Under the pieces are notes generated by a model, which did no database searches, was not told the origin of the DNA, and saw nothing but the letters and a program-made list of their open reading frames with translations. The position numbers were made by a program, and so were the translations under genes. Positions 30,610-41,775 of a stretch of DNA of 64,000 bases are shown here, in pieces. Source of the DNA: Mortierella alpina (taxonomy: Eukaryota > Mortierellomycota > Mortierellomycetes > Mortierellales > Mortierellaceae); contig JANATF010000014.1 in the NCBI GenBank assembly GCA_029449245.1, positions 252,501 through 316,500 on the forward strand, written 5' to 3'. Position 1 is the first letter of the stretch. Each line of letters starts with the position of its first letter.

Positions 30610-33033
30610 TTAACGTTTAATTGTCACCGTCGAGTTGGTTTTGAGTGCCTCAGCCAGCGCCTTGGCTCCGTCGTCTCCGATCGAGTTGCTCTCCAACTTC
30701 AAACTGGTCAGGGCCGAATTGGTCTTGAGTGCCTTAGCCAGCGCCTTGGCTCCTTCAGATCCGATCGAGTTTTGCCTCAAGTTTAAAGAGGTCAGGGCCG
30801 AGTTGGTCTTGAGTGCCTCAGCCAGAGCCTTGGCTCCCTCGTCTCCGATCGAGTTGCTGTACAAGTTCAAAGTGGTCAGGGCCGAGTTGGTCTTGAGTGC
30901 CTCAGCCAGCGCCGTGGCTCCGTCGGATCCGATCGAGTTGTTGTACAAGTTCAAAGTGGTCAGAGCCGAGTTGGTTTTGAGTGCCTCAGCCAGAGCCTTG
31001 GCTCCGTCGACTCTGGTCGAGTTGCCCCAGTACAGTGTAATTGCATCCGACCCAGTCTTGAGCGCCTCTGTGTATATGCGAAGGTCGGATCCACCAACTA
31101 CCATCTCGAAGGATAACTTGCGAAGGTGGGGTGGTCTTCTTGGATTAAAATTGGAAAGTTTGATAATATCCTTTGGAAGGACAATATGAATGGATTTCAT
31201 ATTCGGAGGATTCGTGATACGACAGAGGATTTCGTATCGTGTGGGTAGCGATGAGAGTTTGTTGCTGAGGCTTGGTCGAAAATGTTGGAGATCAACATGG
31301 AGGATTGATACTACTGATTTCCTGAGTGCATCTTCCAAAGCTTGAAGATCGGTCCCGGTGCAGGCCCAGTTCAAGGTGATATCGAGCTCGTGGACAGATC
31401 TCGCCTTTCCCAGTGCTGAATACAATTGGTTTGCCGATACTCTGGACCCAAGTTTTACTTTCACTAGACCACTGTTCTCGTCAAAAGACCCTCCTACTGA
31501 ATCCACTGCGCGTCGAAACGCTTCAGCTGCCGTCTTGCTGTAGTTCTCGCGGTAATGGTCCATGCACACCCATTTGACGTGTCCCTCGTCCGTTACAGTC
31601 TTGTAAAGATTTCCAAGCACCTTGTTTCCATCCTTGTCCTTCAGGAATGTCTCTAGCTTACGCAGATCAGCACCCTCCAAAGCCTCCTTGTTTTCCATCT
31701 GGTAGGTAAAGCTCTCGACAAGTTCGCCTTCGTCCACAGAGTCCTTCTCGATTTTACGTATCATTTGATCCATCCCGGGCTCAATGCAATCCTTCAGATG
31801 CTGGAGGCTCTTAGCAGCGTGATCGAGGGAATCCGCATTGATCAAGTGAGCGACAGCAGGGACGGCAACACTGGCAACAGAGACAGTAAACTTGAGCATC
31901 TTCAGCATGGTGAGGACGTATGGACCATACTGCTGGAAGAAATCGGTGGGTCGAGTGATCTCGTACCCTTCATGCTTGGCGAGGTGGATCTCGTGCGGAA
32001 TCTTGCTATTGCTGCCGGCCGCCTTCGTGTGTTCTCCACACTCGCACAAGAAATAGAGTCGGTACTTGTCTGTGAAAGGCTCCAGGATGTTCCAACCCGC
32101 GGGGTATTGCGGAAGGACGATAAACAGACGAGGGATTGGGTACTCATGTAGCTCGTAGGTCTGAGTTAGGACAGCTTGGACACGAGACTGAAGCACAGAC
32201 AACTGATCCAGTGCTCGCTGCTGCAACTGCTTCATCTCCTCTTGATTCTCAAGCAACTGTTTCTGCATAAGATTCAGCTTTTCCTGCTTAGCATCCGACG
32301 CTTTCTGCAGCTGCTTCATTTCCTCCTGCAGCTGCTTCATCTCCTCCTGTGACTTGATCATATGGTCCATCTTGGCACTGAGGTCCTGCTGTTGGACCTG
32401 ACCAGCAGTCTCTTTTGCCTTCTTCGATGCGCACTTCAGAGCCTCGATGAATGACAATGTGGTGTTCAAAGCCGTCTCAACCGTGGAAGATGAACTCGGC
32501 TGCAAAATTGAAGGGGTGGTTGACGGTCTGCGGACACCGAAGCTGCCGACGGGCATATCTGCTAATGCAGAGGTGACTTGCAGATCATCGACAGATTTGT
32601 CCTCGCTTGAAGGCACAGTGGGAAGATCAGCGGGTGCGTCGTTTTGATCCATGGTTAGAGCAGAGTTTTGAGTAGCAGTTGGAACCGTGCTTGGAGTTCC
32701 CATGGAAGGGTTGATAGGAATGCTTTCGGAGGTGCTGGACAAGTCGACATCAAGGACTACACCGGGAAAATACTGGATGCAGCGTGGAACTCTGCATGGC
32801 AGAAATATAATTATCTGTTTGTTCAGCATCGCTGTTTCAAGTCAGCTTAGGCGCACTTATGCCTGGTTGCCTGGTGCTACTTACGCAACGTCGGCGTTCT
32901 TGACACATTTGACTCCGGGAAAGACTTGCTCGATGCTCTTCCAGTAAACGACATTCTGTCCACCAACGTGTTGGACAGGGATCGTCACGATCTGTGTTGT
33001 CCCGATTATGCGAAAAGATTGAGAATGATCCAT
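30610..33033 (-). CDS. Leucine-rich-repeat protein, two exons, short LRR array
   Basis: Exon 1 is 33033-32885 and exon 2 is 32791-30610 (donor GC|GTAAGT, acceptor ATGCAG|A), about 776 residues. The N terminus (FRIIGTTQIV, HVGGQNVVYW, then PGVVLDVDL) is the type I associate with Mortierella proteins of unknown function. A Gln/Glu/Lys coiled coil (about 32200-32400) follows, then a block with LFIVLPQYPAG, YFLCECGEHT and HEIHLAKHEGYE. The C terminus has about five ribonuclease-inhibitor-type repeats of 28 residues (ALAEALKTNSALTTLNL pattern). The array ends abruptly in NSTVTIKR just beside the palindrome and inverted repeat at 30429-30565, so the gene may be 3'-truncated. Possible protein-interaction role. 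Confidence 0.8.
30620..31050 (-). repeat. 84-bp tandem repeats encoding LRRs
   Basis: About five in-frame 84-bp units in the LRR gene, close in DNA sequence, each giving one 28-residue leucine-rich repeat. The similarity suggests recent expansion or gene conversion. Confidence 0.85.
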
Positions 33034-33420
33034 AGCTGCGTTCAAGGCGCGGAAGATTGCGAGAAAAAGTGGAGTTCTGTGTGATAGAATGAGGAAAGTT
33101 GGGTAATGGATGAAGAGGAAGAAAAGGAAGAGGGTGCGATTTTATGAAAGCAAAATATGGAGGAGTAATCTTTGCCATTTGTGCGCGCACGAGAGAAAAA
33201 AGGCGAGTGACAAGGATCATTTGTGTGCATTGACCGTCAAAATTTCTTTTCTTTTGCTTTTTCCCGCACAATGGGAAATTCCCGTGCATATATTTTTCCT
33301 CCCAAAGTTGGGCACATTCCTTCAACAAAAAAAAAAAAAAGGAAAGTGATCCACAACAACAAACACAGAGTCGGAGTTCGTGCAACGCCATATATCAGAG
33401 TCCACCAGCAAGTCTCTCAG
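33034..33420. promoter_or_regulatory. Upstream region of the LRR gene
   Basis: About 390 bp, with a GTGCGCGCAC palindrome (about 33180-33190) and an A run (33329-33341). Around 33240-33290 it resembles about 33870-33915 (TCCCGTGCATA), hinting at a shared or duplicated promoter segment. Confidence 0.3.
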
Positions 33421-33424
33421 CGCA

Positions 33425-33880
33425 GGAACTGCCATGATTCTTTGACTCTGACTATCGCAGCATCCGTTTATTTCCTTCAAGCTCATCTAGACGCTGTTGC
33501 AAGTGCTTGATGGTTGCCTCATGTTTTTTCAACCGTCTCTAAAAGCTGGGTATTTTGCGCCATGACATCCGTTAGCGCCGCTTCCAAATGAAGTCTCAAG
33601 TAGAGGTTGAAACCAGGAGTTTCCAGATTCTGAGCAGGTGAGCCTCCAGGTTCATATGCGTTGCAGCCCTCTTGTTGATGCTCAATGAACGATGATGAGC
33701 ATACGGTTGCCCCAGGCACAAGTAAAATTCATGTTGGAATTTGATGTTCGCGAAGGGGCTTCTTGAAGGGACGTGTAGATTTAGGGAAGGAAGAGTTGAC
33801 AAAATCATGGAGATGGGCTCAAGGCGGACAAAACAATAAAAAGGAACGGGACCTGCCCCTTTTACCGCTCTGACCGCCAC
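33425..33880 (-). pseudogene. Possible coiled-coil gene remnant
   Basis: Minus-strand reading with coding-like content: a stretch ending in LLETVEK (33519-33719) continues, after a shift at an A6 run (about 33527), into IKHLQQRLDELEG. Length and the frame break suggest a decayed or multi-exon gene. I do not recognise a family. Nothing recognised between 33881 and 34101. Confidence 0.3.
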
Positions 33881-34265
33881 AATTTCTTTCCCGTTTCATG
33901 CGTTCCCGTGCATAGCAGCAGTCACACTTAGTAGACGGTTCCCTTATATCTTCCGAAGAATTACACTGACATTGCTGCAGACTACGGTGTCGTCATCATA
34001 CTGTAACCATACTGTATGTACTACCAATCACCTTCTAAATATGGTATCCAGTAAGGTTCAGTCAATACGGGGCAGAAAAACGGGGACCATGGTCATACCG
34101 GCCATTGTCTACGGTGCCATGTCCGTATGTGTGACCTTCTTTTATTGAATAACCGACGAAAAAAGAACAAAAATGAAATAAAAGAACGATCCCTCTGCCA
34201 GAAAAGATCTCTATCTTCTTTTTCGTCGCTCATCGGAACTCATCCATAGCACGATTTTCTTTCCA

Positions 34266-35183
34266 ATGAGCGACATCTCTACTACCGACAATGATTCCAC
34301 TCTTCAATCCCTTCGCGAGCAGTTGGCCGCTCTCCAGGCAACTGTCTCATCTCTTCAACAGTCCCAACCTCACCCTCTCCAAGTCGAAGCTCCCCGTGCT
34401 CGACTCTTGGTTCTCCCTGAAGAACTTATCGAAGCCGTGCCTTCCATGGCCGGCAAGAACTTTTTCTCTGCCCCAGACGCAGAGGACGATGATCCTGTCT
34501 TCATGGACGACGTCGTCTTCCCCAAAAATCAGGAGCAGCAGTATCACGCACCTAATCTCGACCTCCCTTGGCCAGACAAATCCAAGTCTCACCAGTCTTT
34601 CGACAAATCTCTCGCCAAGATTCAGGAACGACTGGCCTTCACCACGCGACCGGTGGATGAGTTCGCTACAGACGTCTTCGCCAAGGTATCCGATCCAGCC
34701 CTACGCGCCTCGATTCTTGATTTTGTTCAGGTCATCCGCTCGCAGTTGTCCATCACTGCACGCCAGATCACCAAGATGCGCAAAGACAATTTCGTCGTTG
34801 CAAAAGGCCTCAAGCCCACTCCTGACAAGGGCAAAGGAGTGGCGATCACCCAGGAGGATCTTACTGCGCAGATCAAAGCTGCCAAGGAGTATGAAAAAGC
34901 GTGTGCTCCTGCCAAGGACAGCTCGCACAGCGACAGCCGTGGGCGCGGCCGTTTCAGGAGCGGTTTCAGGGACGGTTTCAGAAACAGCTATTTCAACAGA
35001 CAGTTCCACCAACCCCAACAGCAAGGTCAGCACCAACAGGCGTATTCTCCTCAAATACAACAAACACCTGCTTACGCCAGCCAGGGTTACTCCCACGACG
35101 ACCAATCAGGACACTCGTCAGGAGCGTATTTTCAACGGGGTCACCGCGGAAGGGGACGCGGCCGGGCCCAGAAGCAACAGTAG
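34266..35183 (+). CDS. DIRS element C Gag
   Basis: Protein of 305 residues (Met of MSDISTTDND). It has a predicted N-terminal coiled coil (SLREQLAALQATV), a middle part recognisably similar to copy A Gag (LDLPWPDKSK..., TRPVDEF), and a Gly/Arg/Gln-rich tail (GRGRFRSG, HRGRGRGRA) likely to bind nucleic acid. The polymerase frame overlaps its last 280 bp in another phase. Confidence 0.82.
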   Translation: MSDISTTDNDSTLQSLREQLAALQATVSSLQQSQPHPLQVEAPRARLLVLPEELIEAVPSMAGKNFFSAPDAEDDDPVFMDDVVFPKNQEQQYHAPNLDLPWPDKSKSHQSFDKSLAKIQERLAFTTRPVDEFATDVFAKVSDPALRASILDFVQVIRSQLSITARQITKMRKDNFVVAKGLKPTPDKGKGVAITQEDLTAQIKAAKEYEKACAPAKDSSHSDSRGRGRFRSGFRDGFRNSYFNRQFHQPQQQGQHQQAYSPQIQQTPAYASQGYSHDDQSGHSSGAYFQRGHRGRGRGRAQKQQ

Positions 35184-37044
35184 GCGGACGTTTGCAGCTC
35201 TTTCAGCACGCATGGCGCTTACTCACGGACGATACATGGATCCACTCTATAATTGGAAAAGGGTATCAGATTCCCTTTCAGAGAACGCCCCCAACAACCG
35301 CCGCCAATCAGACAGCTCCCCAGGTCTCAAAGGAGGAACAATTAATTATAGAGCGAGAGGTCTTGGCTCTCCTCGCAAAACGAGCAATCGAGCACGCTTC
35401 GGGTCCTGGTTTCCGAAGCCGACTCTTCACCGTCCCCAAGAAGACAGGGGATCTCCGACCGGTCCTCAACCTGAAGCCCCTCAACCGGTTTGTGAGACAG
35501 GAGTCGTTCAAAATGGAGACAGTGAAGACAGTATGTTCCATGCTCCAAAAGAAAGACTTTCTGACGTCTGTGGACTTGAAGGACGCATTCTTGCACGTGC
35601 TGATCGACCCTATTCACCGCAAGTATCTCCAGTTTGTATGGCAGGGCAGGACGTACCAGTTCAGGACGCTCCCTTTTGGCCTCTCACTGTCGCCCTTAAT
35701 CTTCACCAAGATCCTCCGCCCAGTACTGCGATGGGCGAGGAGACGCGGGATTCGCCTTTCAGCGTACCTGGACGATCTCTTGATCATGGCGAGTTCGAGA
35801 GAGAAGTCAGTTCGCGACACGCGTCTGGTGATGGACAAGCTGCAGTCACTAGGCTTCCTGGTCAACATGGAGAAGTCACAGCTGGAACCATCGCAGACTC
35901 TGGACCACCTGGGTTTTACGTTCAACACGAAGGACATGACACTGGCAGTTCCCAAGTCAAAGCTTCGGGACATTCGTCGCGAGGCAACAAAGATCTTGAA
36001 CAAGGGATGGACCTCGATCAAGAACTTGTCATCATTCGTAGGCAAAGCCGTAGCGACAACAGCAGCAGTATTTCCAGCTCGCCTCATGACACGGGGTTTA
36101 CTGGCCCTCAAGAATGCAGCTCTGCGGCGACCCGCAGCATCATGGAACGACACAGTCCGCCTGGACGACGAGGTGACAGAGAACTTGGAATGGTGGATCA
36201 CGCACCTCAGAGACTGGAACGGGACGACATGGGTGCCGTCACCTGCTCAGATGGACGCGTACACGGACGCTTCAGACACGGGCTGGGGGATAGTCATAGA
36301 TCACCGGACCTGGAGCGGCTCTTGGCTTGGCGCGGACAGAATACAGCACATCAACTGGAAGGAACTCCAGACGATTTACTTAGCAGTGACGCTACCTCAC
36401 TTGCAGGGCAAGGTGGTCAATCTGATTTGCGACAACACCGCCACCATCGATATGTCAGCAAGTTTGGAGGCACGAAGTCTCCTCCACTTATGAAGCTGGC
36501 AGACAGGATTTGGAGACACTGTCTAGCCACAGGCACACGCCTCAAGACGACGTATGTGCCTTCAGCATTCAATCCAGCAGATGCACCATCACGCAGGATG
36601 ATAGAACAGTTGGAATGGAGCTTGGACCCAGCATACTTTCGCCATCTGGACAAGACATGGGGCCCACACCACATGGACCTCTTCGCCTCTCACCAGAACC
36701 ACCAGCTGCCCAGGTTCATGTCATGGAGACCGCACCCAAGGGCGTTCGCATACGACGCAATGCAACACACGTGGAAGAAGTTGGGCAACCTTTACATCTG
36801 CCCGCCTTGGAACCTCATTCCTCAGATCCTGCAGAAGCTGAAGACGGAACGGCTGGAGGCCACCCTGATAACACCCTTTTGGCCATCGGCAACATGGTTC
36901 CCAACAGCGACGGCGATGGCAGTGGCTCCACCAGTACCAATACCCCGTGCGGCCGTTCTAACCGCGCCGGGAAGCGCAAGCAACATCCTGGACAAGAACG
37001 CCAGATGGAGTCTGTCAGTGTGGCGCGTAAGCGGCAAACTTTGA
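34901..37044 (+). pseudogene. DIRS element C RT/RNase H, one frameshift
   Basis: Reverse transcriptase motifs FTVPKKTG, SVDLKDAFLHV, PFGLSLSP and AYLDDLLIM, then an RNase H segment with DAYTDASDTGWG, are in one frame to about 36440. The continuation (YVSKFGG..., MDLFASHQ, ICPPWNLIP) is in another frame through 37044. Comparison with copies A/B places the break right after DNTATI. A one-base indel explains it, so the protein is split. The recombinase frame overlaps the 3' half. Confidence 0.85.
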
Positions 37045-38012
37045 TCGCAAAAGGTTTGTCTACTGAAGCAGCAGCCTTTATCACCGGCAACAGAGATGCT
37101 TTGAGGACGCAGCAGCGGTACAAAGCAACCCAGGAGGCATTCTTGGACTGGGTTCAAGAAGGATCATTCGATTTGGACATCGATCCAGCCGTGCCCATCG
37201 TCAATTGGCTGTACCAGATCATGGTCACCGGCAATCTGCAGTGGTCCACAGTGCTCACCAAAAAATCCGCAGTACTCGCCCTTTTTGAGAACGCCGAGGC
37301 AATCAAGCAGGAGCATTGTTTCAAGGAGTTCATGCGCGCAGGCTGCAGCTCCGTTGTGGTGGACACCAAACACGACGACTATGACATCTCTCGAGTCTTG
37401 GACCATTTCCGCAATGGCCTTAGCAACATGGACTTGGCCATGCCGGATCTAGCCAGGAAACTCTGTTGGCTCTTGGGCGTCTGTGGCTTTATGCGCCCAG
37501 ACGACATTTTCTGCACGGATGTGGCGCGCTCAGGGATCGTGCGCGACATGCTCGAGCTCGCGGTCGTATTCCCCAAGGAACGTCGAGGCAGGCAGCGAAT
37601 CATCAAGTACGTGCGCATCAGTCGTCACCCAGACACACACATTTGCCCAGTCCAAGCCTACACGGCCTACAGGACAAGAACCCTTGCGACGGATATACCG
37701 TTGCCCCATCCAAAGGATCCTGCGGTCAGACTCACCCCTTTGATTCGTCACAGCAAGGACCTGACCAAACCATTGCTCAGTACGACGATCAGTGTTTACA
37801 TGAACTCGATCACGCGCTTGATGCTACCCTCTGGAGTCAGGCCTCCTAAGGTCCGTGCCCTCGGCTCTACACTTGCGGCGTTAGCAGGCGTCCCAGTGGC
37901 CGACATCATGGTCCAAGGACACTGGTCGTCACCCAAGATCTTCGAGAAGCACTACCGTCTCTCCAGTGCCACGACTAACAACATCTCTCTTTCCACTTTG
38001 GGATCCCTCTGA
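36510..38012 (+). CDS. DIRS element C tyrosine recombinase
   Basis: About 500 residues, frame open. Catalytic points: FMRPDDIF (first Arg), VRALGSTLAAL (position of the second Arg block), QGHWSS and the Tyr in KHYRLSS. The stretch before about 36960 overlaps the polymerase frame and has little similarity to the copy A recombinase, so the true start may lie further in (for example near 37000). Confidence 0.85.
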   Translation: METLSSHRHTPQDDVCAFSIQSSRCTITQDDRTVGMELGPSILSPSGQDMGPTPHGPLRLSPEPPAAQVHVMETAPKGVRIRRNATHVEEVGQPLHLPALEPHSSDPAEAEDGTAGGHPDNTLLAIGNMVPNSDGDGSGSTSTNTPCGRSNRAGKRKQHPGQERQMESVSVARKRQTLIAKGLSTEAAAFITGNRDALRTQQRYKATQEAFLDWVQEGSFDLDIDPAVPIVNWLYQIMVTGNLQWSTVLTKKSAVLALFENAEAIKQEHCFKEFMRAGCSSVVVDTKHDDYDISRVLDHFRNGLSNMDLAMPDLARKLCWLLGVCGFMRPDDIFCTDVARSGIVRDMLELAVVFPKERRGRQRIIKYVRISRHPDTHICPVQAYTAYRTRTLATDIPLPHPKDPAVRLTPLIRHSKDLTKPLLSTTISVYMNSITRLMLPSGVRPPKVRALGSTLAALAGVPVADIMVQGHWSSPKIFEKHYRLSSATTNNISLSTLGSL

Positions 38013-38013
38013 A

Positions 38014-38084
38014 GTCACATACGGACATGGCACCGTAGACAATGGTACCGAATGACCTACAGAGGACGGTCTATTCGCATTGTC
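38014..38084. repeat. DIRS element C internal complementary region
   Basis: 38014-38045 is the complement of the element's left end (34102-34133). 38044-38084 is the complement of its right extension (about 38247-38287). The two overlap at GG. Confidence 0.9.
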
Positions 38085-38479
38085 ATAGGTGCCATGGACG
38101 TATGTCCCACCCTCTCCACCCTTGAGCTCCAGAAAAAGAAGATAGAGATCTTTTCTGGCAGAGGGATCGTTCTTTTATTTCATTTTTGTTCTTTTTTCGT
38201 CGGTTATTCAATAAAAGAAGGTCACACATACGGACATGGCACCGTAGACAATGCGAATAGACCGTCCTCTGTAGGTCATTCGGTACCAGTATGTGGCGTT
38301 TTTCGGAAGAAATAAGGGGATGCCTTAGTAGAGATGGCTCAGCCACACTTTTTCACACCCCACTGCAACTGTCGACTTTTTCTCATACTTTGATGCAGTA
38401 AAAAAAAAAAATCTCGTACTTTGCCACCTGTCTACCTGTGATCTCCACACACCGCTGCGTTTCTCTTCTGTTCGACACA

Positions 38480-38747
38480 TCATGAGGCTCCTGCTAATGT
38501 TTATTTCAAATATTGGAAGAGATAAATCCATTGCAGACGACTTTTAAGCAACGGTGTATTGTAAGCAGTAGAGACGCTCTGCTGAGATTAAGCACTGTGT
38601 TGTAAAGTTTTATTTGAAAGAAGAGCATCCTCATCTCTTTTTGGGTTTGTATTCACACGATTGCAACAAATCGTTTATAGCGACATTGATTTTTGATCCT
38701 AGTCTCGTATCCCTCTAACTTAAGTGGGTTGGACTTGCAGCCTGTGC
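38480..38747 (+). pseudogene. 28S 3'-end fragment, rearranged, plus degenerate palindrome
   Basis: 38480 to about 38620 matches the last part of the 28S pseudogene at 54830-54975. A second short piece (about 38675-38699, TTTATAGCGACATTG) matches an upstream 28S segment (54432). A degenerate version of the palindrome (TAGTCTCGTATCC..., 38700-38747) follows. The order differs from a real rRNA gene. The flanks 38288-38479 and 38748-39011 show nothing else. Confidence 0.75.
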
Positions 38748-39011
38748 AAAGTCGAGGTCATTGGCACGTATCCGCGCTGGCCCAACCAGCCCTGCTCACT
38801 ACTCCGTGCTTTTAACGTGTAAAAGGTAATCACTATGTTTTCTGTCACGAGCAACGTTTTCAAATGAAAAATAATATGGCCTTTATTCTTCCACCACCTG
38901 TAACGTGTACATGATCATTTATTATGAGCAAGATCAAGAAAAATGTCGATCTGGCGGCTCACTTCAGTGCAAACAACCCCGTCAAAAAATATCAGATCTA
39001 AGGGCCCCTTC

Positions 39012-40960
39012 AATGAGCCCTTGCTGTTGGCTTTACTTTCATAGGTGTTCCAAAACTTGCTCTCCCTGTTTGTGCCAGTTCCCTCAGGAGAGGAAGTGGC
39101 CGCGTAATCATTGCCTAGTACCAGTAGATTAAAAAAAGTTAAACGGCTGTACGATGATAGTACGAGTAAAGAGCAATTTGTATACATGCCGACACAAACC
39201 TTGATATTGAGAAGAATGTTCAATACATTAGCAACACCAAACAAATCGCCGTGGTCGCGGGGGACATATGCCACAGCAATGGAGTGCAAGCAATAAATTC
39301 CATCCCACTTGTGGTTCATGCTGTACATCGTCATCTTGTAGCCTAAGGAATTAATTGAGCAGCGTTAGATCAAGTAGTATTTCAGAGCAAAATTAAGAAC
39401 CCCAATAGACTTACCCTCGATCAATATTCCATACGCGTCGAAGTTTTTGACACTAAGGGAACAGGACATTATCGAGTCAATCGCATCTTTCATTTCGTTC
39501 GCCAACTTCTCGAAATCAGTGCGTACTGTAATCGATTTCTTCAAAGGAGCTTTCGCTTCGACAACAAGCGGGTAAATGGTCCTCCCATGTACCCGCAGCG
39601 CGATATGATAGTCGGATCGTCTTCCTTGACCTGCTAGATCAATTGCTTTTCGCTGGCGAGATGGCGGAAACTGTGTCGTCCTATAACAATTGTTAAAGCT
39701 CTCGTTTTAGATCCAGATCATCTAGGGAGTGGAAAACAATGCTCTTTGTATCAATTCTTACCAATCAGTCCTTGTTTTCGGAATGCTCCCAAACACAGCA
39801 TCAAAAAACGGTGCGTACCGTGTCTTCACAAAGGAGTCTTCATTGAACTGTTGTTCATTCCAGAGCGCAGTCGTTGCCAAGAGCCCTTGATAAATTTGCT
39901 CCAAATCGTCTTTGACACCATCAGAAATCCATTGAAGATAAACAGAGCGTCGCGATTCCTCCGTTGCAGTTGACAACTCGTAGGCGATGCGATGGTTACG
40001 CGCGATAACTGAAGGATCCAGGAAATCATGCAGCGCGTTTGTTGAACTGAGCTGCTTCCATCATCATCATTCAAAGAGCGATACAGTGCACTCTCCGCGT
40101 CGGTACAGTCGAAACGGAAGATATGGTTTAAATACCTATGCAGTTAGAGCATAAATTGTTAGCGCCACATATTAATATATACATAACCTAGCAATCTCGA
40201 TTACAAAAAAGAAATGCGTACAGTATTGCTGTGGGGTCGTCGAGCATTTCATTAGCCAGGATGGACTGATCGCGAAATTCCATCAAAGACTTGGAAACAT
40301 TCTTTTTGTTGACTATCCAATGGTCTGTTTCTTTCAGCAGAGAAGTGTGCTGACCAGGTCCACACAGCCTGTCAATGACGTAGTCATCCTGCTTCTTTTT
40401 GGGTGATGATGATGTCGACGACTCTGACGGCACATACTCCGTATCAGACTCTGTGATACTTGTTGCATATTCTGCATCGTTACTTGCATCGAGGAATGGG
40501 TTATAGGCTAGATGAAGTCATAGAACAGTTAGTAAGAAGCCACTTACAACTTTACTAGTCGGCTTTCACTTTCCTTACCTTTTGTTCCTTTATCTACAAC
40601 ATTAAACGCATGATGAGCTTTTAAGCGAGAGGACCGAACCAGGCGTTTTGCAGTTTCGTTAGCGGCGTCATCAGCCTCACCAACAAGATCCGAATCGGCC
40701 TTTCTCTTCCTCCAGTACGATGCCAACAAGCCATCCTTCTTGCTCTTATCGTATTTCCTCCGCAAGACCTTGACTGCATTGACAAACTTCAGTCGGTCAC
40801 TGTTGGCGAGGGCCTGGATACCTGCCAGCCACGTGCTTTCTGCACTTCCCTGGTGAAGATTGGTGACATGGTCGAAAAACTGGAAATGATTCGCCTTTTC
40901 GAGATCTTTGACTGTAGTAAAGAATGCCTTCAAGTCCTTATTCATTTTAATCGAGTCCAT
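39012..40960 (-). CDS. Unrecognised multi-exon protein with possible PD-(D/E)XK-like motif
   Basis: I do not recognise this as a named gene. Exons on the minus strand: 40960-40579, 40507-40222, 40135 to about 39762 (with a phase change near 40050), 39680-39415, 39342-39200 and one from 39114, joined by GT-AG introns. The last exon ends either at about 39012 or, in another frame, at 38915. The N-terminal part is charged and helical. A central block has IARNHRIAYEL, and the fourth exon has SDYHIAL and VVEAK about 18 residues apart, compatible with the D...ExK of a PD-(D/E)XK nuclease fold; this is only inference. It may be a host gene or the C-terminal domain type that fungi attach to effector-like proteins. 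Confidence 0.5.
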
Positions 40961-41178
40961 GTTGAGCGTACAAAGGCGATGAGCGTGGGTGCAGAAACGT
41001 TGGGCCAGGATGCAACGGTTGCTTGTACTGTAGAGTCAACAGGCGGATTAACTATATGCTACGACGGAGATACCTGACAAAAGAAAAATGTAAGAAAGAG
41101 GTAGCGATATATAACGGGCACCTGCCAATGAATTCCTTGCCAGAGAACACATTGGTGGCAATTATCTTAGTCTGCGTC

Positions 41179-41499
41179 TCCTGATAATCTCTCCCAGCTC
41201 TTGCAATTAACGAAAGATGAGAGAGATTGTCGCTCACCAGGGATGAACACACCCAAGCCTACACATTATACGTTGTAGGATGGTTGACAAAGAAATGGGC
41301 CCGACCACACGGCGCCAAACTGTGGACAGTTCGACCAGCAACGATCTACGCCATCAACCGTTAAAGACTGCAACAAGTCTTGACCATGCTTCCTGATAAT
41401 CTCTCCCGTTCTCTTGCGATTAGTGAGAGGAGGAGGAGATTGTCGCTCACCAGGATGAACACACCAACACCTGCACAATATACGTTGTAGGGTGGCTGT
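41179..41499. repeat. Diverged direct repeat, two units of about 110 bp
   Basis: 41179-41286 and 41391-41499 are direct repeats of about 110 bp, spaced 212 bp, sharing CTGATAATCTCTCCC, AGATTGTCGCTCACCAG and ACGTTGTAGG. Together with 40961-41178 and 41500-41775 (Ser-codon-like and AG-rich sequence) they make an 815-bp stretch with no recognised gene. Confidence 0.75.
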
Positions 41500-41775
41500 C
41501 AAGGCGGAACAGTGCCGTAGAAACACAAGTGCAGGGAAGGAAAGTACTTACTATGAGTGCGAGAGAGAGAAAGAGAGAGAGGGAGATATATATATGTGCA
41601 GTGGAAGGATGAAGGTAAACAAAGGGAGGAAGGGTACAAAGAGAAGGGTGATGGAGAGAGCAAGGGACAACAAGGGTGATAAAGAAGGAAAGGAAAATGA
41701 GAGAGTGGGGTATATAGTTGTGATGAGACAAGCGTGGAGTGAGGATGAGGAAAAGATGCGGGGTGGTGGAAGGAT

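Larger units (their letters stand above)
34102..38287 (+). mobile_element. DIRS-type retrotransposon, element C (frameshifted)
   Basis: A plus-strand DIRS element of a different subfamily from copies A and B. Order: Gag (34266-35183), RT/RNase H (34901-37044, broken near 36440), tyrosine recombinase (36510-38012). Inverted terminal repeats at 34103-34224 and 38132-38253. An internal complementary region at 38014-38084 joins the complements of the left end and the right extension. Because the polymerase frame is broken, this copy is probably not autonomous. Confidence 0.92.
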
